From: Neoceratodus forsteri
Taxonomy: Eukaryota > Chordata > Ceratodontiformes > Ceratodontidae
Assembly (NCBI GenBank): GCA_016271365.2
Contig: CM057449.1
Location: 1,561,304,501-1,561,368,500, forward strand
Direction of reading: 5' to 3'
DNA length: 64,000 bases
The number at the start of each line of letters is the position of its first letter. Position 1 is the stretch's first letter. The notes under the pieces were generated by a model, which worked only from the letters and a program-made list of their open reading frames with translations, did not search any database and was not told the DNA's origin. Positions 1-11,606 of the stretch are shown piece by piece. Made by a program: the position numbers and the translations under genes.

Positions 1-897
1 CTTCCCCCCTGAGTACCGTCTTGAGGGTATCCCACAGCATCACCGCAGAGACATTCGAGGTGGAATTCCCCCTGAGGAAACGGGGGACCCAATCTTCAAT
101 TAACTGACAGAACTCCAGGTCCCTGAGGTACATTAGGTTGAGGTGCCAGAATGCTGTTTTATATCTGCCTCCAAGATTAAATTTTGTATATACTGTAGCA
201 TGGTCTGACAGCAGCGTCACTCCATGTCAGACATCTTGTAATGTCTCTAAATGTTCTGCAGTCATAAATACAGAAACAAGTCTTGATGCCACCCCTGGTG
301 CCGGGGCTGTGTATGTGTACTCTCTTTGGGATGGGAAACAGTGGCGCCATACGTCCACTAGCCCCAGGGAAGAAATCATTCCTCATAGGTATTTTTGGAG
401 TGGGTTAGTTCTGTGGGGGAGGTGGACCGTAGCATCCTTTGCAGGATTCAGAGTGGTGTTTAAGTCTCCTTCCATCAGAAGCTGTCCCTAGAGGACCCCC
501 AGAAGATGCGAAAAAAATTTCTGAGCCAAATTCCTCAACGTCCCAGGGGGAAATATCGAAAAGGTCAGGGTTACAGGACGTCCATATAGTTTGCCTGTGG
601 CAATGGCATACCTTCCCTCTGGGTCTATAACTGCCTCTTGCAAATCAAAAAGTCACCCCCCTTCTAATTAGGATGACCGCTCCCCTTCTACGTCCTGAAC
701 TATGTGAAGAGGCTATTACTGTAGGAACCCCCCCCCAACATTGTGAACTTTTCATGCTCTGAGGCCGACAAGTGTGTTTCTTGCAAGAAAATAACTTCCG
801 GGTTATCCCTCTTAAGAAATTGCAATATTCAGGACCGTTTAACACGACGATGAATCCCTTTAGTATTTAGTGATAAAATTAAAGAAGATTTACCCAT
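1..897 (-). pseudogene. L1 ORF2 endonuclease domain, frameshifted and cut by window edge
   Basis: This is the N-terminal apurinic/apyrimidinic-type endonuclease of an L1 ORF2 protein, which nicks target DNA to prime reverse transcription. The likely start is the ATG at 897-895, followed by MGKSSLILSLNTKGI, matching the usual opening strand of L1 ORF2. Downstream are a stretch containing GGVPTVIASSHSSGRRRGA, a GDLNTTLNP motif (about 484-443; the GDFN-like catalytic segment) and LLSDHATV (about 225-201; the SDH motif). Frame changes near 840 and 640 and stops near 490, 395 and 240 disable it. The reverse transcriptase is outside the window. Confidence 0.8.
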
Positions 898-2099
898 AGT
901 AAATGTTGAGTGTTGTCTACATGATGCTGTAACCCTGTAGATTCTGTAGATGTCCCTCCCCTCCCCTCCCCCAAGGCTATGGTGCCCCTCCTCTGTGGCC
1001 TTCAGTACATTTTGCAAGTTCACAAAGTGCTTCAATATTAGTAGCAATATCTCAGTATCTTGTGTTACTAGAACCTCAATGCCTATTGTTTTCAGTGAGT
1101 ATTGAAATTCATATAATATTGCATACCCATAAGACAGGGTATCAAGAGAAAGAACAACTATTAACATTTCAAACAGACCCGTCAGCTTAGAATAACAATT
1201 GCTGACTATTGGATGTCGTGGTTCAATAGTCCTGGATGTATATTGAGGTAGAGAAAGCTCTGTTGGTGATCAGAGCAAGAAATATAACCAGGCCACATTT
1301 ACGTGATAACAGTGGGGAAAACAGTGTCAGTGTGATCCACCCATTACCAGTTTTCCCACGTCCACGCTGGCGCAGCCAACTACGTAGAACAAAAACTATT
1401 AAACAAGATAATGGCTCCCAAGGTAGGGAGGGATCTCTACTCCCTCCTGTGAGGGAAAGAATGTTATTTCCCTGTGGGGGTAACTAATGAATCCAACGTG
1501 GGCCCCCAGTGCCATGACAATACAAAAATTTCACGATGCTTGCAATCAGCACATGCAGCCCTGCGCAGTGAAGATGTCTTCACTCAGAATGCTGCTTACA
1601 GGACTTCTGCATACTGCCATCGCCTAATGGCCGCCTAGAGTGAGGCATGTTACTCTGACGCCTCAAAGGTGGGGTTATGCTCACTGTGTTTTTTTTGTCC
1701 CCCTGGTCCCAACAACATTAACAAACATCCTGATAGGAGAGGAGTTTAATATTAAGCGTGAAGTACACTGGGGCAGAGACAAATATCGGGGAGGGGGGTT
1801 TGCATACCCAAGCTCTTACTGCGGTTCAGCTGCTTCCCTTAATTCTCCCTTTAGGGCATGGGGATTTATTTTGTTGTTTTATTATTTTCTTTTACCCCAT
1901 CTCAACCCGTGAGCATTACGAACCTGTTCTAAAGAAGCAAAATGTTATAAAGCATTAATGGAAGTTCAACACCTAAGCAAATTCCTAATGCCTCCCCCAG
2001 GTCGATCCGCTTTCTCACACAGTTAAGATCCCCAAGTTCAAAATTATGCCATGGCTCTTCTCGGATAGACATAGTTACCAATGTCCTGAGTCTGAACAG

Positions 2100-3110
2100 T
2101 CAATCAGGGGCAGTTCGCTGAGACTTATGGAGTAGTTTTTTAGCGTCCTGTAGCGTGGAGAATCCCTGCCACTTTCTGGATTGTGCTGCTTGCGCCTTGT
2201 CCCAAAATGTCCCTCGAATTTGCAGCTCCTGATCTTGTGGATCTGAGTTAGGCATCTGGATCACCACAGTGTTCTTAGTTTGCATGACTTTTGCTGCTTC
2301 GCCCGGAGTTTAAAATGTCTGTGGGCCATCTGGTAACATGATGGTGAGTTTTGCAGGATAAGGAGTAAAGAACTTCAATTGTTGCTGTTTTAAGACTCTT
2401 AATAGCGGTGCATATGCTCTCCTTTCGGCTGCGATCTGTGGAGAGTAGTCATTGTCGAAATACAGATGTCGGCCTTATATTGTATATCTTTCATTCTTCA
2501 CACTCGTCAGTAACTGCTGTTTTACAGCATAGTTCAGCAACCTGAGCACTATGGAGTGTGGTCTTTGGTCGGCCTGCTGTGGTTTTGGGGTAAGGGCTCT
2601 GTGGGCTCTCTCGATTTCAATTTTAGTAGAGCGGTCGAGTTGGAGAACTTCTCTGAGCAATGTGTCCAGAAATTTAAGCATATCTCTCCCTTTCTTGTCC
2701 TCAGGCACCCCATGTATACGCAGATTTTCTTCTTGACCAATTTTCAAGGTCTTCACATTTATCATTTAGCAGTTTTTGTTCATTTAGCAAGTGCACCACT
2801 ACTTTCTCTAAACTATCCATTCTGGCATCAATTTCCATATGTGCTGTCTCCAATTCTGTTACTTTCTGGCTGATTTTATTTAATTCTTAGGTTAGTTCAG
2901 TATGAAAAGTTCTTATTTCGTCCCTGAATCTTTTAAGTTCAGCTAAGATAGTGGCATTGCTGGCTGTCCGTTTGGAGTTGGCGGGGAGTTCACCATGTCT
3001 ACCAGGCCCAAAGAAGCAGTGGGAGAGTTGGCAGGCTGTTTAGGCTGTTTCGCTGCTGCTGAGGGTGTTTTTCTCTTTTTTTCTGGCTCCCATTCACTTC
3101 CACAACTCCT
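2100..3110 (-). pseudogene. L1 ORF1p-like RNA-binding protein, broken
   Basis: ORF1p of L1 elements binds the element RNA as a coiled-coil trimer and acts as a nucleic-acid chaperone. Reading down the minus strand, about 2990-2720 encodes a heptad-rich coiled coil ending in a segment like EDLENWSRRKNLRIHGVPED, the classic start of the L1 RRM domain. The RRM runs through 2475-2765 (motif EIERAHRAL near its middle). The C-terminal domain follows at about 2466-2310 (YSPQIAAERRAYAPLL, then YPAKL). A tail to 2100 probably belongs to the same protein. At least one stop interrupts the coiled coil and the frame shifts between the RRM and the C-terminal domain. The family call is secure; the exact start codon is not. 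Confidence 0.8.
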
Positions 3111-3299
3111 CTTAAGCTAAAGTTTTTAAGTTTTATTTGTATTGCTCTGGTTTTAAGGAGTCTGTTTATCTGGGCCCAGTGGAGACGTCTCCTCAATGCT
3201 GAATTCCTCTAGGTGGTTCAACTGGAAGTCCCCCCAGAATCCCCCGGTTCTGACAACGGTCGAAACTGCGGCCTTGGCCGGTGGCTTCACGGTGCCCCT

Positions 3300-4999
3300 G
3301 TCAGGTCAGCTGGTTGAGACGAGGGCCTGTCGACCCGTTGTCGCTAGATGAAGCCAGCAGTTCTCTATTCAGGACTCCAGTCCTGCCGGTGACCATCAAA
3401 GAGGCAGCTCAGCCCGCTGAGCTGGACCCTCTGGTGACTGACCCAGACCAGGAGGAGCCGCGGCACTCCACCGGCTCCCTCCAAGATCCCCTGTCAGCAC
3501 CACCAGTGGCTGAGGTCGAGGCCTAGGTCTTCCTCATCCAGTGTGTCAAGCAGATCCCTCTGACATAAGCGGTCCCCCTCTTGACACCACAGGAAGTGGC
3601 ACCACCACTATTCAATGTCTTCGTCCTCCTCGATTGAGGAGAGACTTTGGCATAAGTTGTGTCAACACTACAAAGATCTCATGTGGCAACAGTTAGTGTT
3701 GTCCAGTCCGAAATCAACCCCAGCTCCCACACCAGCCATCACATGGCTGTCACCCGACAGGCCGATACTGACGCCCCCGGAGGGGTCGGTCAACACCGTT
3801 CCTCCACCTGCAGAGCCAGTTCAGGCAGAGTTGGCGCCTCCACCGATTGTGTGGAGCCACTGCCCCAGCAGCCCCGACCAGGGCTCTGACCAAGGCGCCC
3901 GGCCGGCCAAGGGTCTTCTCATCGCTGTCGGTCACTCACGCCCGACCGCCCACGCGCGGGTCAAGAGCTACCGGTGGTCGGCCTTTTTATGCAGACTCTC
4001 CCATGTCTGAATACTCCTGTCTGGTTGACATGGAGTCGTGGGGGGGGTCTGTCGATGGAGGAAGGGCCCGCTTCCTTCATGGGCATCCTCTGTCTCATCG
4101 CTGAGTCTACAGGGGTACCTCTGGAGCCCATTCAGAAGCGGGCTTGCTATCCCCTCACAGAGATTCTGGATAAAGGGGACTCTCCGACCGAGGCCTTCCC
4201 AGTGGCCAAGGTCATTGTCTGCCCGGCCTTGGAGCTTTGGCAGCACCCTGCCTCCTGCCCGGCAACCCTCGGCCCAGATGGCCCGCAAATATGCGGTACC
4301 CACCGGTTCCCTCTCAGGTTAATGGAATGCCCTTTGGCTGAGGGGTTAGTGTCCGATTTTGTGTTTCAGCACTCGGGCAATACAGGTGATGTCGTCAGGC
4401 CACCAGACAAGGAGTCCAAGAAATTGAAACACTTTGCCAAAAAGGTCTATGCTGCCTCTTCGCTCTGCCTCCGCTAGGTGAGTTTGGCTGTCCTGATGGC
4501 ACACTTCTCCCATGCCCTCATGGGCTCCCTAATGAGATTCCTCATCTCCCTCTGGACCTCCAGACTACGGTCAAACAGGTCCGAGACCAGGGCCGGACTG
4601 TGGCTAAACAGCAACTTCAGACAGCTCTGGACATTGGGGATTCCTATGCCTGCTCGGTGGCGGCTGCAGTCGCCATGTGCCGTAGGGCTTTGCTGAGGAT
4701 CTCGACCTTCATGGCAGACACTCGGCACAAGCTGGCGGACGTTCCTTTCTTAGACACTGATCTGTTCGGGCTTGGTGTGGAGGGTCACCTCCAGAGTATT
4801 GAGAAGTCCAATGCCACCTTGGACTCCATTATGTCATCCCAGAAGGATCCCAAGGGCTCCAAGCAGCAGAAGGGCAAGTCCTTTCGGTCCCCTACTCCTG
4901 TGGCAAAACCAGCCCAGCCAGCAGGCTCAGCCTTGGTGACAGAGTCCCAAGTCGGTGGCTTCGGTGGTCCGAGAGCCAGGAGGGAAGGGACCCAGTGAC
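3300..4999 (+). pseudogene. DIRS-I Gag-like protein, broken
   Basis: The Gag-like ORF of a DIRS element, expected to package element RNA. It spans at least three frames. The N-terminal part is Pro/Ser/Ala-rich (3281-3990). The conserved core is recognisable at 4320-4475 (VRPPDKESKKLKHFAKK) and continues at 4600-4998 with a helix-rich block (ALDIGDSYACSVAAAVAMCR) and FLDTDLFGLGVEGHLQSIEK. The same PxDKESKxLDxxGKxxY motif and the following alanine-rich helix recur in the other DIRS copies at about 17080-17440, 27790-28150, 37440-37820, 41660-42030 and 63320-63690. The C-terminal tail is Lys/Ser/Pro-rich. Confidence 0.75.
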
Positions 5000-5219
5000 T
5001 CCTGAGCCGGGTCCTCCTTCTCCAAGCCTGCCCAGTGATGGGATGGGGGTTGCCACCCTCATGCCTGTTATGCCTCCCCTAGGTCCTCCAGTGGGGGGCT
5101 GGCTCCACCACTTCCTTTCCACCTGGTCCATTGTTACTGTGGAGAGGTGGGTTCTGGAAGTGGTCAGCCAGGGTCTGCCTCTGGAGTTTGAGCATTACCC
5201 TCCAAGCTGAGCCCGTGCC

Positions 5220-6849
5220 CCACAGGAGGACTTGGTATCTGCAGACACTCTGTCGGCTCTTCGAGATGATATAACCCAGCTCCTCCACAAGGAGGTCTTG
5301 GTCAGGGTAGCGGAGTCTCCGGAACACGCAGGGTTTGTCTCCGGATACTTCCTGGTGCCAATGGTGCCCCATTCTAGATCAGCACAACCTGAACAAATTT
5401 CTCTGGTCTCGCACCTTCCGGATGGTAACTCTGTCCCAGATAATACCATATCTCAAGCAGGACATGTGATTTTCCTCTCTGGATCTACAGGACATGTTCC
5501 TTCACATCCCGATCTGTCCGTCCCACCGAATGTTCCTTCTCTTCCGAGCCCATGGAACCCTTTACAAGTTTCAGGCCATGCTATTTCGGACTCTCCTCCG
5601 CCCCCAGGGTCTTCACCAAATGCATAGCAGTTGTGGCAGCCTACCTGAGGCTTCAAGGTGTCCAGTTGTACCCCTACCTGGATGACTGGCTGATAGCAGG
5701 TCCTTCCAGGCAAAAGGTGTAGCCATCCAGGGATCTCACCTTCCAGACCTGCATCCAACTTGGTCTCTTAGTCAACAAGGCCAAGTAGGAACTTGTGTCC
5801 ACGCAGGTGATCAGCTTCATTGGGGCAGAGCTCAACTCTTGCTGAGCCAGAGCCAGGCTCCCGGCGGACAGGGCGTAGGTTCTCTCCTCCTTTGCTCGAT
5901 CATTTCAGGTTGGGCACTTGTGCCCTGCCTGGGACTTCCTGCACCTTCTGGATTACATGGCGGCCTGCACCACCGTGCTCCGATGGGCCCGTTGGCATAT
6001 GCGCTCCCTGGAATGTGAGCTGGCCAGCCAGTGGTCTCAGCGCAATTGTCATTTCGACCAACTGGTCACTGTGACCCTGAGAATGTGGGAAGCCCTCCAG
6101 TGGTGGCCTTTCCAGAGCATCTGCAAGAACAGATCCCATTTGCCCGTCCTGAGCTGATGGTCATTCTGATGACTGATGCCTCTCTCACAGGCTATGCTGC
6201 CCATATTGGGGTACACATGTCCACGGGCTCTGGACCCCCAAGGAGTCACGATGCCACATCAACCTGCTGAACCTGCAAGCAGTTCGGCTGGCGCTGACTG
6301 CATTCACTCTGTTTGTTTGGGGCCAAGTGGTTTAAGTCCAGATGGACAACTCCATGACAATGTACTATCTCAACAAGCAGGGCGGTACGCACTCCCTGCC
6401 TTTGTGCAAGGAAGCTGTCCGCATCTGGACCCTTGTGCGTAGCCTGGAGGCGGATCTCCTAGCCATCCATGTGGCTTGGAGCCTCCAGTCAGCTGACGGA
6501 CACCCTCAGCCGGGCAGGCGAGGTGTCTCACAAGTGTTCTCTCCATCTGGAGGTAGTACGCAGTCTGTTTTCCCAGTGGGACACCCCTCAGGTGGACCTG
6601 TTCGCCTCCAGGGAAAATGCAAAGCTGAGGCTGTTTTGTGCTCGCCCCCCTCAGCAAGGTTCTCTGCAAGGGGATGCCTTCTCGAGGCCGTGGACCCCAG
6701 GCCTCTTGTATGCCTTCCCTCCACTTCCCTTGATCCACAAGGTGCTACTCAAGGTCAGGAGGGACAAGGCTCTGGTGATCCTGGTGGCCCGGACTGGCCC
6801 CGTCAGTACTGATACCCAGATCTCCTCAGCCTCAGCAACAGGCTCCTGA
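5220..6849 (+). pseudogene. DIRS-I reverse transcriptase / RNase H / methyltransferase-like polyprotein, broken
   Basis: Reverse transcriptase motifs appear in shifting frames: the fingers segment FVSGYFLVPM (about 5335-5365), a QLNKFLWSRTFRMVTL segment (about 5380-5430), SSLDLQDMFLHIP, and the catalytic box YPYLDDWLIAG (about 5668-5700). RNase H begins with MTDASLTGYAAHIG (about 6170) and contains the VQMDNS aspartate segment and YYLNKQGGTHSLPLC (about 6360-6410). The following segment (WDTPQVDLFASRENAKLRLF, then YAFPPLPLIHKVL) is the region between RNase H and YR that has been compared with Dam-type methyltransferases in DIRS elements. Several frameshifts and stops make it non-functional. 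Confidence 0.85.
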
Positions 6850-6995
6850 GGCATCTTCCATTACGCCTGGACCTGCTGTCCATCAGTCAGAGGAAGGTAC
6901 TCCACCCGGACCTTCAGTCCCTGCACCTGGCAGCCTGGTTCCTGAGCGGCTAGAGTTCCAGGCTTTGGATCTCAATCAATCAGTCATTCAATCGA

Positions 6996-7682
6996 TCAGT
7001 CTTTATTTAGCCAGGTGAAACTCCATTGAGCAAGCTCATTTTCAAGGAGGCCTGTTAGGTACAGAATAAATAATACAGTAGCACAACAGAACATATAGCA
7101 GAAATGGGCATAGTAATACAGTACATAGCAATAAAAGCAAGGTACAAGGATAATCAATGAGGCCCGGTCGTAAGGTGAAGCCTCATCCCAGTAAATAGTA
7201 TAGCAGAGAGGCGGAAGCAAGTCAACACCAGAGTGCCGAACCAGTGATTTTAGACACTGATAGCTCAAGCAGAGCGGAGTTAATGCTAGTGACAGTGCAA
7301 GCTGGGGGCTCAGCAGCAAGTAGAAAGTAAGGATGAAGCCAGGAACATGGCTTAGGGTAATTCTAACGATAGGATAGAAAGTGTATAGGGTTGACTGTAA
7401 GAATAGCAATGTATGGCTGCAGTTTAGCGACAAGGAGGGCATTGATAAGGCTCCGAGAAGTATCTTGAATAGTGACTTGAATTCCACAAAACCAATAGGA
7501 TGTACCAATTCTATGGATTTCTGGATGTTATTCCACAGCTGGTGCAGCACATAGCTGAAGGAGGCTCTGCCAAAACGGGAAAAGACTTTAGGCACAGCTA
7601 GTGAGATATACAAATGGCTTCTCAAGGCATAGTTTCGTAAGGTGCAGGAGGGCAGACAATCAGAAATGTAGGAGGGTAGCAT
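6996..7682 (-). pseudogene. LINE C-terminal region after the reverse transcriptase
   Basis: An open frame of 228 codons that looks hydrophobic and membrane-like but is better read as the end of the nested LINE. Its first 75 residues follow the post-RT block shared by L2/Rex1-type LINEs: YISDCLPSCTLR, then GRASFSYVLHQLWNNI (equivalent to the AFSVAAPKLWNSLP segment). The remainder is translated 3' untranslated sequence. The neighbouring 3' terminus and the in-order RT upstream support this reading. Confidence 0.6.
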
Positions 7683-7836
7683 CTTGGATATAGATATATA
7701 GGTCCATAGTATAGCATTCCTTTGCCTCCTGAATGTAAGTGAGGTCCATCCTACCGTGGAATAGAGTACACAGTGATGGGTATTATATGCTGCACCTGAG
7801 ATGAAACGTAAGGCCCTATGATAAAGGGTGTCAAGC

Positions 7837-9254
7837 TTAGATAGGGCGTTTTTTGGGATTTAGCCATACAGGAAGTCTACATAGTCCAAGATAGCTAAGA
7901 ACGTGGTTTGTACTAAGCTTTTTCTGGCCTCCTGGGTAAGCAGATGCTTGATTAAAAAAAAAAAAAAAGTCCAAGCCTCTAAGTTTTTGTGAGAGCTCAT
8001 CTATGTGATCAACAGAAGAAAGTCTGCTGTCAATCCATACACCTAAGTAGTTGAACTTGGTCACATAGTCAAGTGACTCACCAAGCAGGGTGATGACAGT
8101 GGAAATATTGTCATGCTTAAGGGAGTTTATGGACTTGGTCATTGGGGATAACAGCATAGCCTTGGTCTTTTTGGCATTCAGTAGGAGCTTTTGACTGAGG
8201 AGGTTTTGTTGCAGCTTAAGGAAATCTGCTTGCAAATCTGAGCAGGCACTTTGGGAGTAGGCCTGGCAGTGTAAAGGACCGTGTCATCTGCAAAGAGATG
8301 TACACTGGAAAGTTTAATTCCACGGTTGATGTTGATATAAAGTGAGAAAAGTAAGGGCCCCAAGATGGAGCCTTGAGGTATGCCTCTGCTAATCTGTTTT
8401 AGAGTGGAGAGATCTCCTACTGCTTTTACTTGCTGCATTCGCTCTGCCAGGTAGCAAGAGAACCATTTTAAGGAAGGTGCATCCAGACCAATGCTGCGGA
8501 GAGTTACAAAGAGCAATGCATGGTCGACGGTATTGAAGGCCTTGCTTAAGTCGAGGAATACTACGCATATGTGATTCTTTAAGTCAGGTGCTCTCTGCCA
8601 GTCGTTTGTGACTTTAGCCAGAGCTTTGATTGTGCTGTGGCATTGCCTAAAGCCTGATTGTGCAAAGTTTAGCAGATGTAAAGCATCAATGTAGTTTCTA
8701 AGTTGGCAATTCACTAATTTCTCCAGCAGTTTTGATAGGGTGAGGAGTAAGGAGATTGGCCTGTACTTATTTGGGTCTCTGGGGTCTCCTGATTTGAAGA
8801 GTGGTAAAACTTGGGCAGTCTTCCAGACAGGAGGGAGTTAACCCAAGCTGAGGGACATATTAAAGAGGTGTGTTAATGGAGCTGCCAGCACTTGGTGACT
8901 GAGCTTTAGGAAAAAAGGGTCAATGAGGGCCACTCCTGCGCTTTTTCTGGCATCCAGCTGAAGGAGCAGGTCATCCACTTCCTTGCAAGTTACCGGTTGG
9001 AAGGAGAAACCCGTGACAGGAGTACTGTGGACAGGGGTAGGGCTTGCTTGTCCTTGTGATAAGAACTGGGTAAGTAGGTTATTTGCAGGTGAAATGTCTA
9101 AAGGCCATACCTGCGGTAATAACATGATTATTAAAGCAGTCAAGGATTTCTGCCTTCTTGGTAATGTGGGATCCTTCGTATAAGATCTTGGTAGGGAGAG
9201 AATCTGACAAAGCATGTCCTTGAACATCTCTAAGGGTTTGCTAGAATTTGGCAA
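7837..9254 (-). pseudogene. LINE reverse transcriptase, frameshifted
   Basis: The reverse transcriptase of the LINE nested in DIRS-I, in two or three frames. The N-terminal block at 9254-8838 contains VDDLLLQLDARKSAG, the thumb-proximal segment usually written as KSSG.D. After a stop, the domain continues with LPPVWKTAQVLPLFKSGDP and KYRPISLL. Further motifs are FAQSGFRQCHST, VFLDLSKAFNTVDHALL, GIPQGSILGPLLFSLYI and LFADDTVLY (the catalytic ADD box, about 8290-8265). YLGVWIDSRLSS follows in another frame. A run of about 15 A's at 7954-7968 (plus strand) expands a phenylalanine tract. Confidence 0.85.
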
Positions 9255-9697
9255 GGTCCTTGGTGGAGGAGTCCAGAGTTGACTGGAAGTAGTTGGCCTT
9301 AGTGTTTCTGATAAGCTTTGTGCAGAGGTTTCTGGCTGCCCTAAAATCAGCCCAAGCCGACTGAAGCTTTGATTTACACGCTTTCTTCCAGAGCTTGTCT
9401 CTGTTGAACAAAGCTGACTTTAATTGACATGTAAACCAAGGAAGAGTCTTTTTCTTGGTACGTGCTTTGATCAAGGGAGCATGTCTGTCAGTAGCTCCAC
9501 GGACAGTAGTATGGAAGGTCTCATATGCTGTCTCTGCTCTCTTGGCTAGGTAGAAGTCCTGCCATAGCAAGGAGTTTTGTAAGTACGAAAGGAAGGCTTG
9601 CGGCACTAAATTACATAAACATCTCCCTTATCAGAACCTGGAATTAGAAATAGGATTGGCAGCTCTTATGCAAGCAATAAAGCAGTAGTCACTGAGA

Positions 9698-10138
9698 TCA
9701 GTGAAAAGACTCCAGAATGAGAGAAGAGGTGTGCTTGTTTACTAGAATAATGTCTAGTAGGGAGCTTTTATTTGGGTTCTTTTTATTTGGATGGGTCATT
9801 TCTGAGACAATATGAGTAAGTCCGAATGAGTCGCATAGAGTTTTTAAGGGTTTGGAGGAGTACGAAAGTAAATCCAGGTTACAGTCACCCAGGATTATGA
9901 CTTCTGACTGCAGCACACTAAGAGAGTGGGAAAGGTGACTTAACAGTTGAAGCCCTGCAGAGGGAGGGCTGTAGCATCCTGTGATGTGCAGGGCCAAGGT
10001 GGTTGAGAGTTGGACTTTGATCATGAGGCTTTCAAACTCTTTCGGCAATGATGAAGCCTTGGTAATAGAAATGTTATATTTTCCCAATACGTAGATGGCA
10101 ATACCCCCTTCCCCCACCTCTAGTCCATCTGTCTGCAC
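9698..10138 (-). pseudogene. LINE endonuclease domain, C-terminal part
   Basis: The C-terminal portion of an APE-like endonuclease from the LINE nested in DIRS-I. Visible features are GGIAIYVLGKYNI, a CYSPPSAG loop, VIILGDCNLDLL (the GDFN-equivalent segment), and SSLLDIILVNKHTSS, a signature of the conserved LDLILTN segment that precedes the SDH motif in L2/Rex1/CR1-type LINEs. The N-terminal catalytic glutamate region is missing or lies across the truncated 5' end. The frame is open for 146 codons but is not joined in frame to the reverse transcriptase. Confidence 0.75.
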
Positions 10139-10257
10139 GGAAGATGTTGTATTCAGGTAAGCTGACCTTAGAGTCCAGGGTAGTGGGCTTGAGTCAGGTC
10201 TCAGAAACCACCAGGATGTCAGGTTTCGTGTCAGTATCTCCCCGAAAATGTCCTCAC

Positions 10258-11245
10258 TGTAGTTGAGGCCTCTAGAAAGGAATCGACCAGGAAGTGCTAT
10301 GCCTTCAAATGGAAGAAATTCTCTATTTGGTGTCAGGGCAAGGGGCTGGACCCCTTGTCCTGTCCAGTGGCCAGGATTTTGGAGTACCTGTGGTCTCTCT
10401 GCAAAGGGGGACTTCGGTCAACGACCCTTAAGAGCACCTGACAGACATCTCTACTTACCGGGTGTGGGCCAGTCAGCGGTTGATCTTGCAGGAGACAGTG
10501 GTCTGGCGCTTTTTTAAAGGCTTAGATCGCATTCCCTGTCCGGTGCATGAACCACCACCACCATGGGATCTGTTGCTGGTTTTAGCAAAGCTCATAGGCA
10601 AGCCATTCAAACTAATGCACAGGTGTGAGATGTCTCACCTGTCATGGAAGACCACCTTCCTGGTGGCTATCACGTCAGCCAGAAGAATCAGTAAGCTCCA
10701 GGTGCTCTCAGTGGAGTCTCCTTACCTGGTGTTCCACAGGGACAAGATTGTCCTGCACCCCAACCCGAAGTTCCTTCCGAAGGTTGTGTCAGAGTTTCAC
10801 CTGAATCGGAGGATGACTCTTCCAGTATTCTTCCCGAATCAGACCTCGGAGGCTGAACACAGGCTCTATACTCTGAACATGAGGCAAGTGCTTGCTTACT
10901 ACAAAGAGCGTACAGCTGGAGTTTGGGGAGAGGTTCGCCAGCTGTTTGTCACCTACGCTGAAGCCACACCTGGCAGACCTGCAGCCAAGAGGACGATTGG
11001 CAGGTGGATCACTTCCTACATTGATCTCTGCTATAGGTTGGCGAGTAGGGAGCCTCCCAAAGGGCTTAGGGCTCATTCCAACCTGCCATACCGCTGCATC
11101 GGTGGCTGCTTCTAGGGACATCACTATCCAGGAAATCTGCAGGGCTGCTACCTGGAAGTCAGTACACACCTTCATTTCCCATTACCACATTGACTTAGAG
11201 TCACGCCGGAATGCTGGTTTGGGGGCCTCCATTCTCCAGCCCTTA
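10258..11245 (+). pseudogene. DIRS-I tyrosine recombinase, frameshifted
   Basis: The DIRS tyrosine recombinase, which joins a circular DNA intermediate into the genome. It resumes after the nested LINE with VVEASRKESTRKCYAFKWKK. The catalytic domain is readable in one frame at 10462-11115: TSARRISKLQVL holds the box I Arg, followed by FHRDKIVLHPNPKFLPKVVS. A frameshift hits the box II His-x-x-Arg region (near 11070). The end is recovered in another frame (AATWKSVHTFISHYHID, carrying the Tyr nucleophile) to about 11245. The distance from box I to Tyr matches the other copies in this window. Confidence 0.8.
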
Positions 11246-11348
11246 TTCCTAAGTAGGGATGTGCTCTTTCTCCTCCTCCCGAAAACTGCTAGAGTATTCA
11301 GAGTGTGGATAGAACAACATATCCACGCCCCTTAGAAACACAGGTGCT

Positions 11349-11606
11349 ACTCACCTGTAACAGTTCTAGGAGTGGTATATGTTGTTCATCCACACTGACA
11401 CTACCTAACCTCCCCTGGCTTCAGCGACAGTACTGCTTCCAGCGGGGAATATCTGGTGTCATGGGGCGGAGCCGAGGGTTATACCACCCTGGTGGGTGGG
11501 AGGAGCCAGCTTGAAGACTTTCTGGCAAAATTTAAAGGGAAAGGACACTGCCAGAAGTGTGGATGAACAACATATACCACTTCTAGAACTACTGTTACAG
11601 GTGAGT
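11349..11606 (+). repeat. DIRS-I right-end hairpin: ICR half, right ITR and terminus
   Basis: A 258-bp segment whose two ends are inverted copies. ACTCACCTGTAACAG at 11349 and the following bases to about 11395 pair with the segment ending CTGTTACAGGTGAGT at 11606. The left arm is the half of the DIRS internal complementary region that matches the right terminus. The sequence just before it (about 11315-11338) looks like the half that would match a left terminus. Between the arms lies the GC-rich right ITR. The terminus contains CAG/GTGAGT, a textbook splice donor. Confidence 0.7.

Larger units (their letters stand above)
1..3200 (-). mobile_element. L1-type LINE, 5' part (ORF1 plus start of ORF2), truncated by window edge
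   Basis: Read on the minus strand, this is the 5' half of an L1-clade non-LTR retrotransposon. ORF1 lies at roughly 3110-2100 and the start of ORF2 at 897-1; the reverse transcriptase would lie beyond the first base of the window. The assignment rests on an ORF1 coiled coil followed by the RRM-like domain typical of L1 ORF1p, and on an apurinic endonuclease domain at the head of ORF2. Both frames carry stops and frameshifts, so the copy is dead. The gap between ORF1 and ORF2 (about 2100-900) is longer than usual for L1 and shows nothing recognisable. The 5' border with the adjoining DIRS near 3200 was not resolved precisely. Confidence 0.8.
6976..10243 (-). mobile_element. Rex1/L2/CR1-like LINE inserted inside DIRS-I
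   Basis: A minus-strand APE-type non-LTR retrotransposon about 3.3 kb long, probably 5'-truncated. Its 3' end at 6976-6998 is an imperfect tandem run related to ATTGATTG. DIRS sequence resumes just upstream of 10258 with the YR start, so insertion was between the methyltransferase-like segment and the YR. The left flank carries ATCTCAAT (6969-6976) and the right flank ATCTCCCC, a possible imperfect target duplication. Order on the minus strand: endonuclease (10138-9698), linker (9606-9241), reverse transcriptase (9254-7837), C-terminal region (7682-6996). The exact clade (Rex1, L2 or CR1) needs a phylogeny. Confidence 0.8.
3215..11606 (+). mobile_element. DIRS-I: YR retrotransposon, split by a nested LINE
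   Basis: A DIRS-type element read on the plus strand with Gag (about 3300-5000), reverse transcriptase (5220-5840), RNase H (5900-6510), a methyltransferase-like segment (6510-6849), tyrosine recombinase (10258-11245), an ICR (about 11310-11395) and a right ITR ending at 11606. A minus-strand LINE inserted between the methyltransferase-like segment and the YR separates it into two parts. No left ITR was recognised next to the L1 at 3200, so the 5' end may be truncated. All frames are broken. The right end pairs with 11349-11395 as an inverted repeat. Confidence 0.85.

Noticed and set aside
6996..7682. A 228-codon hydrophobic 'membrane protein'
   Set aside because: The first third matches the post-RT region of LINEs and the remainder is 3' untranslated sequence, in order with the upstream RT.
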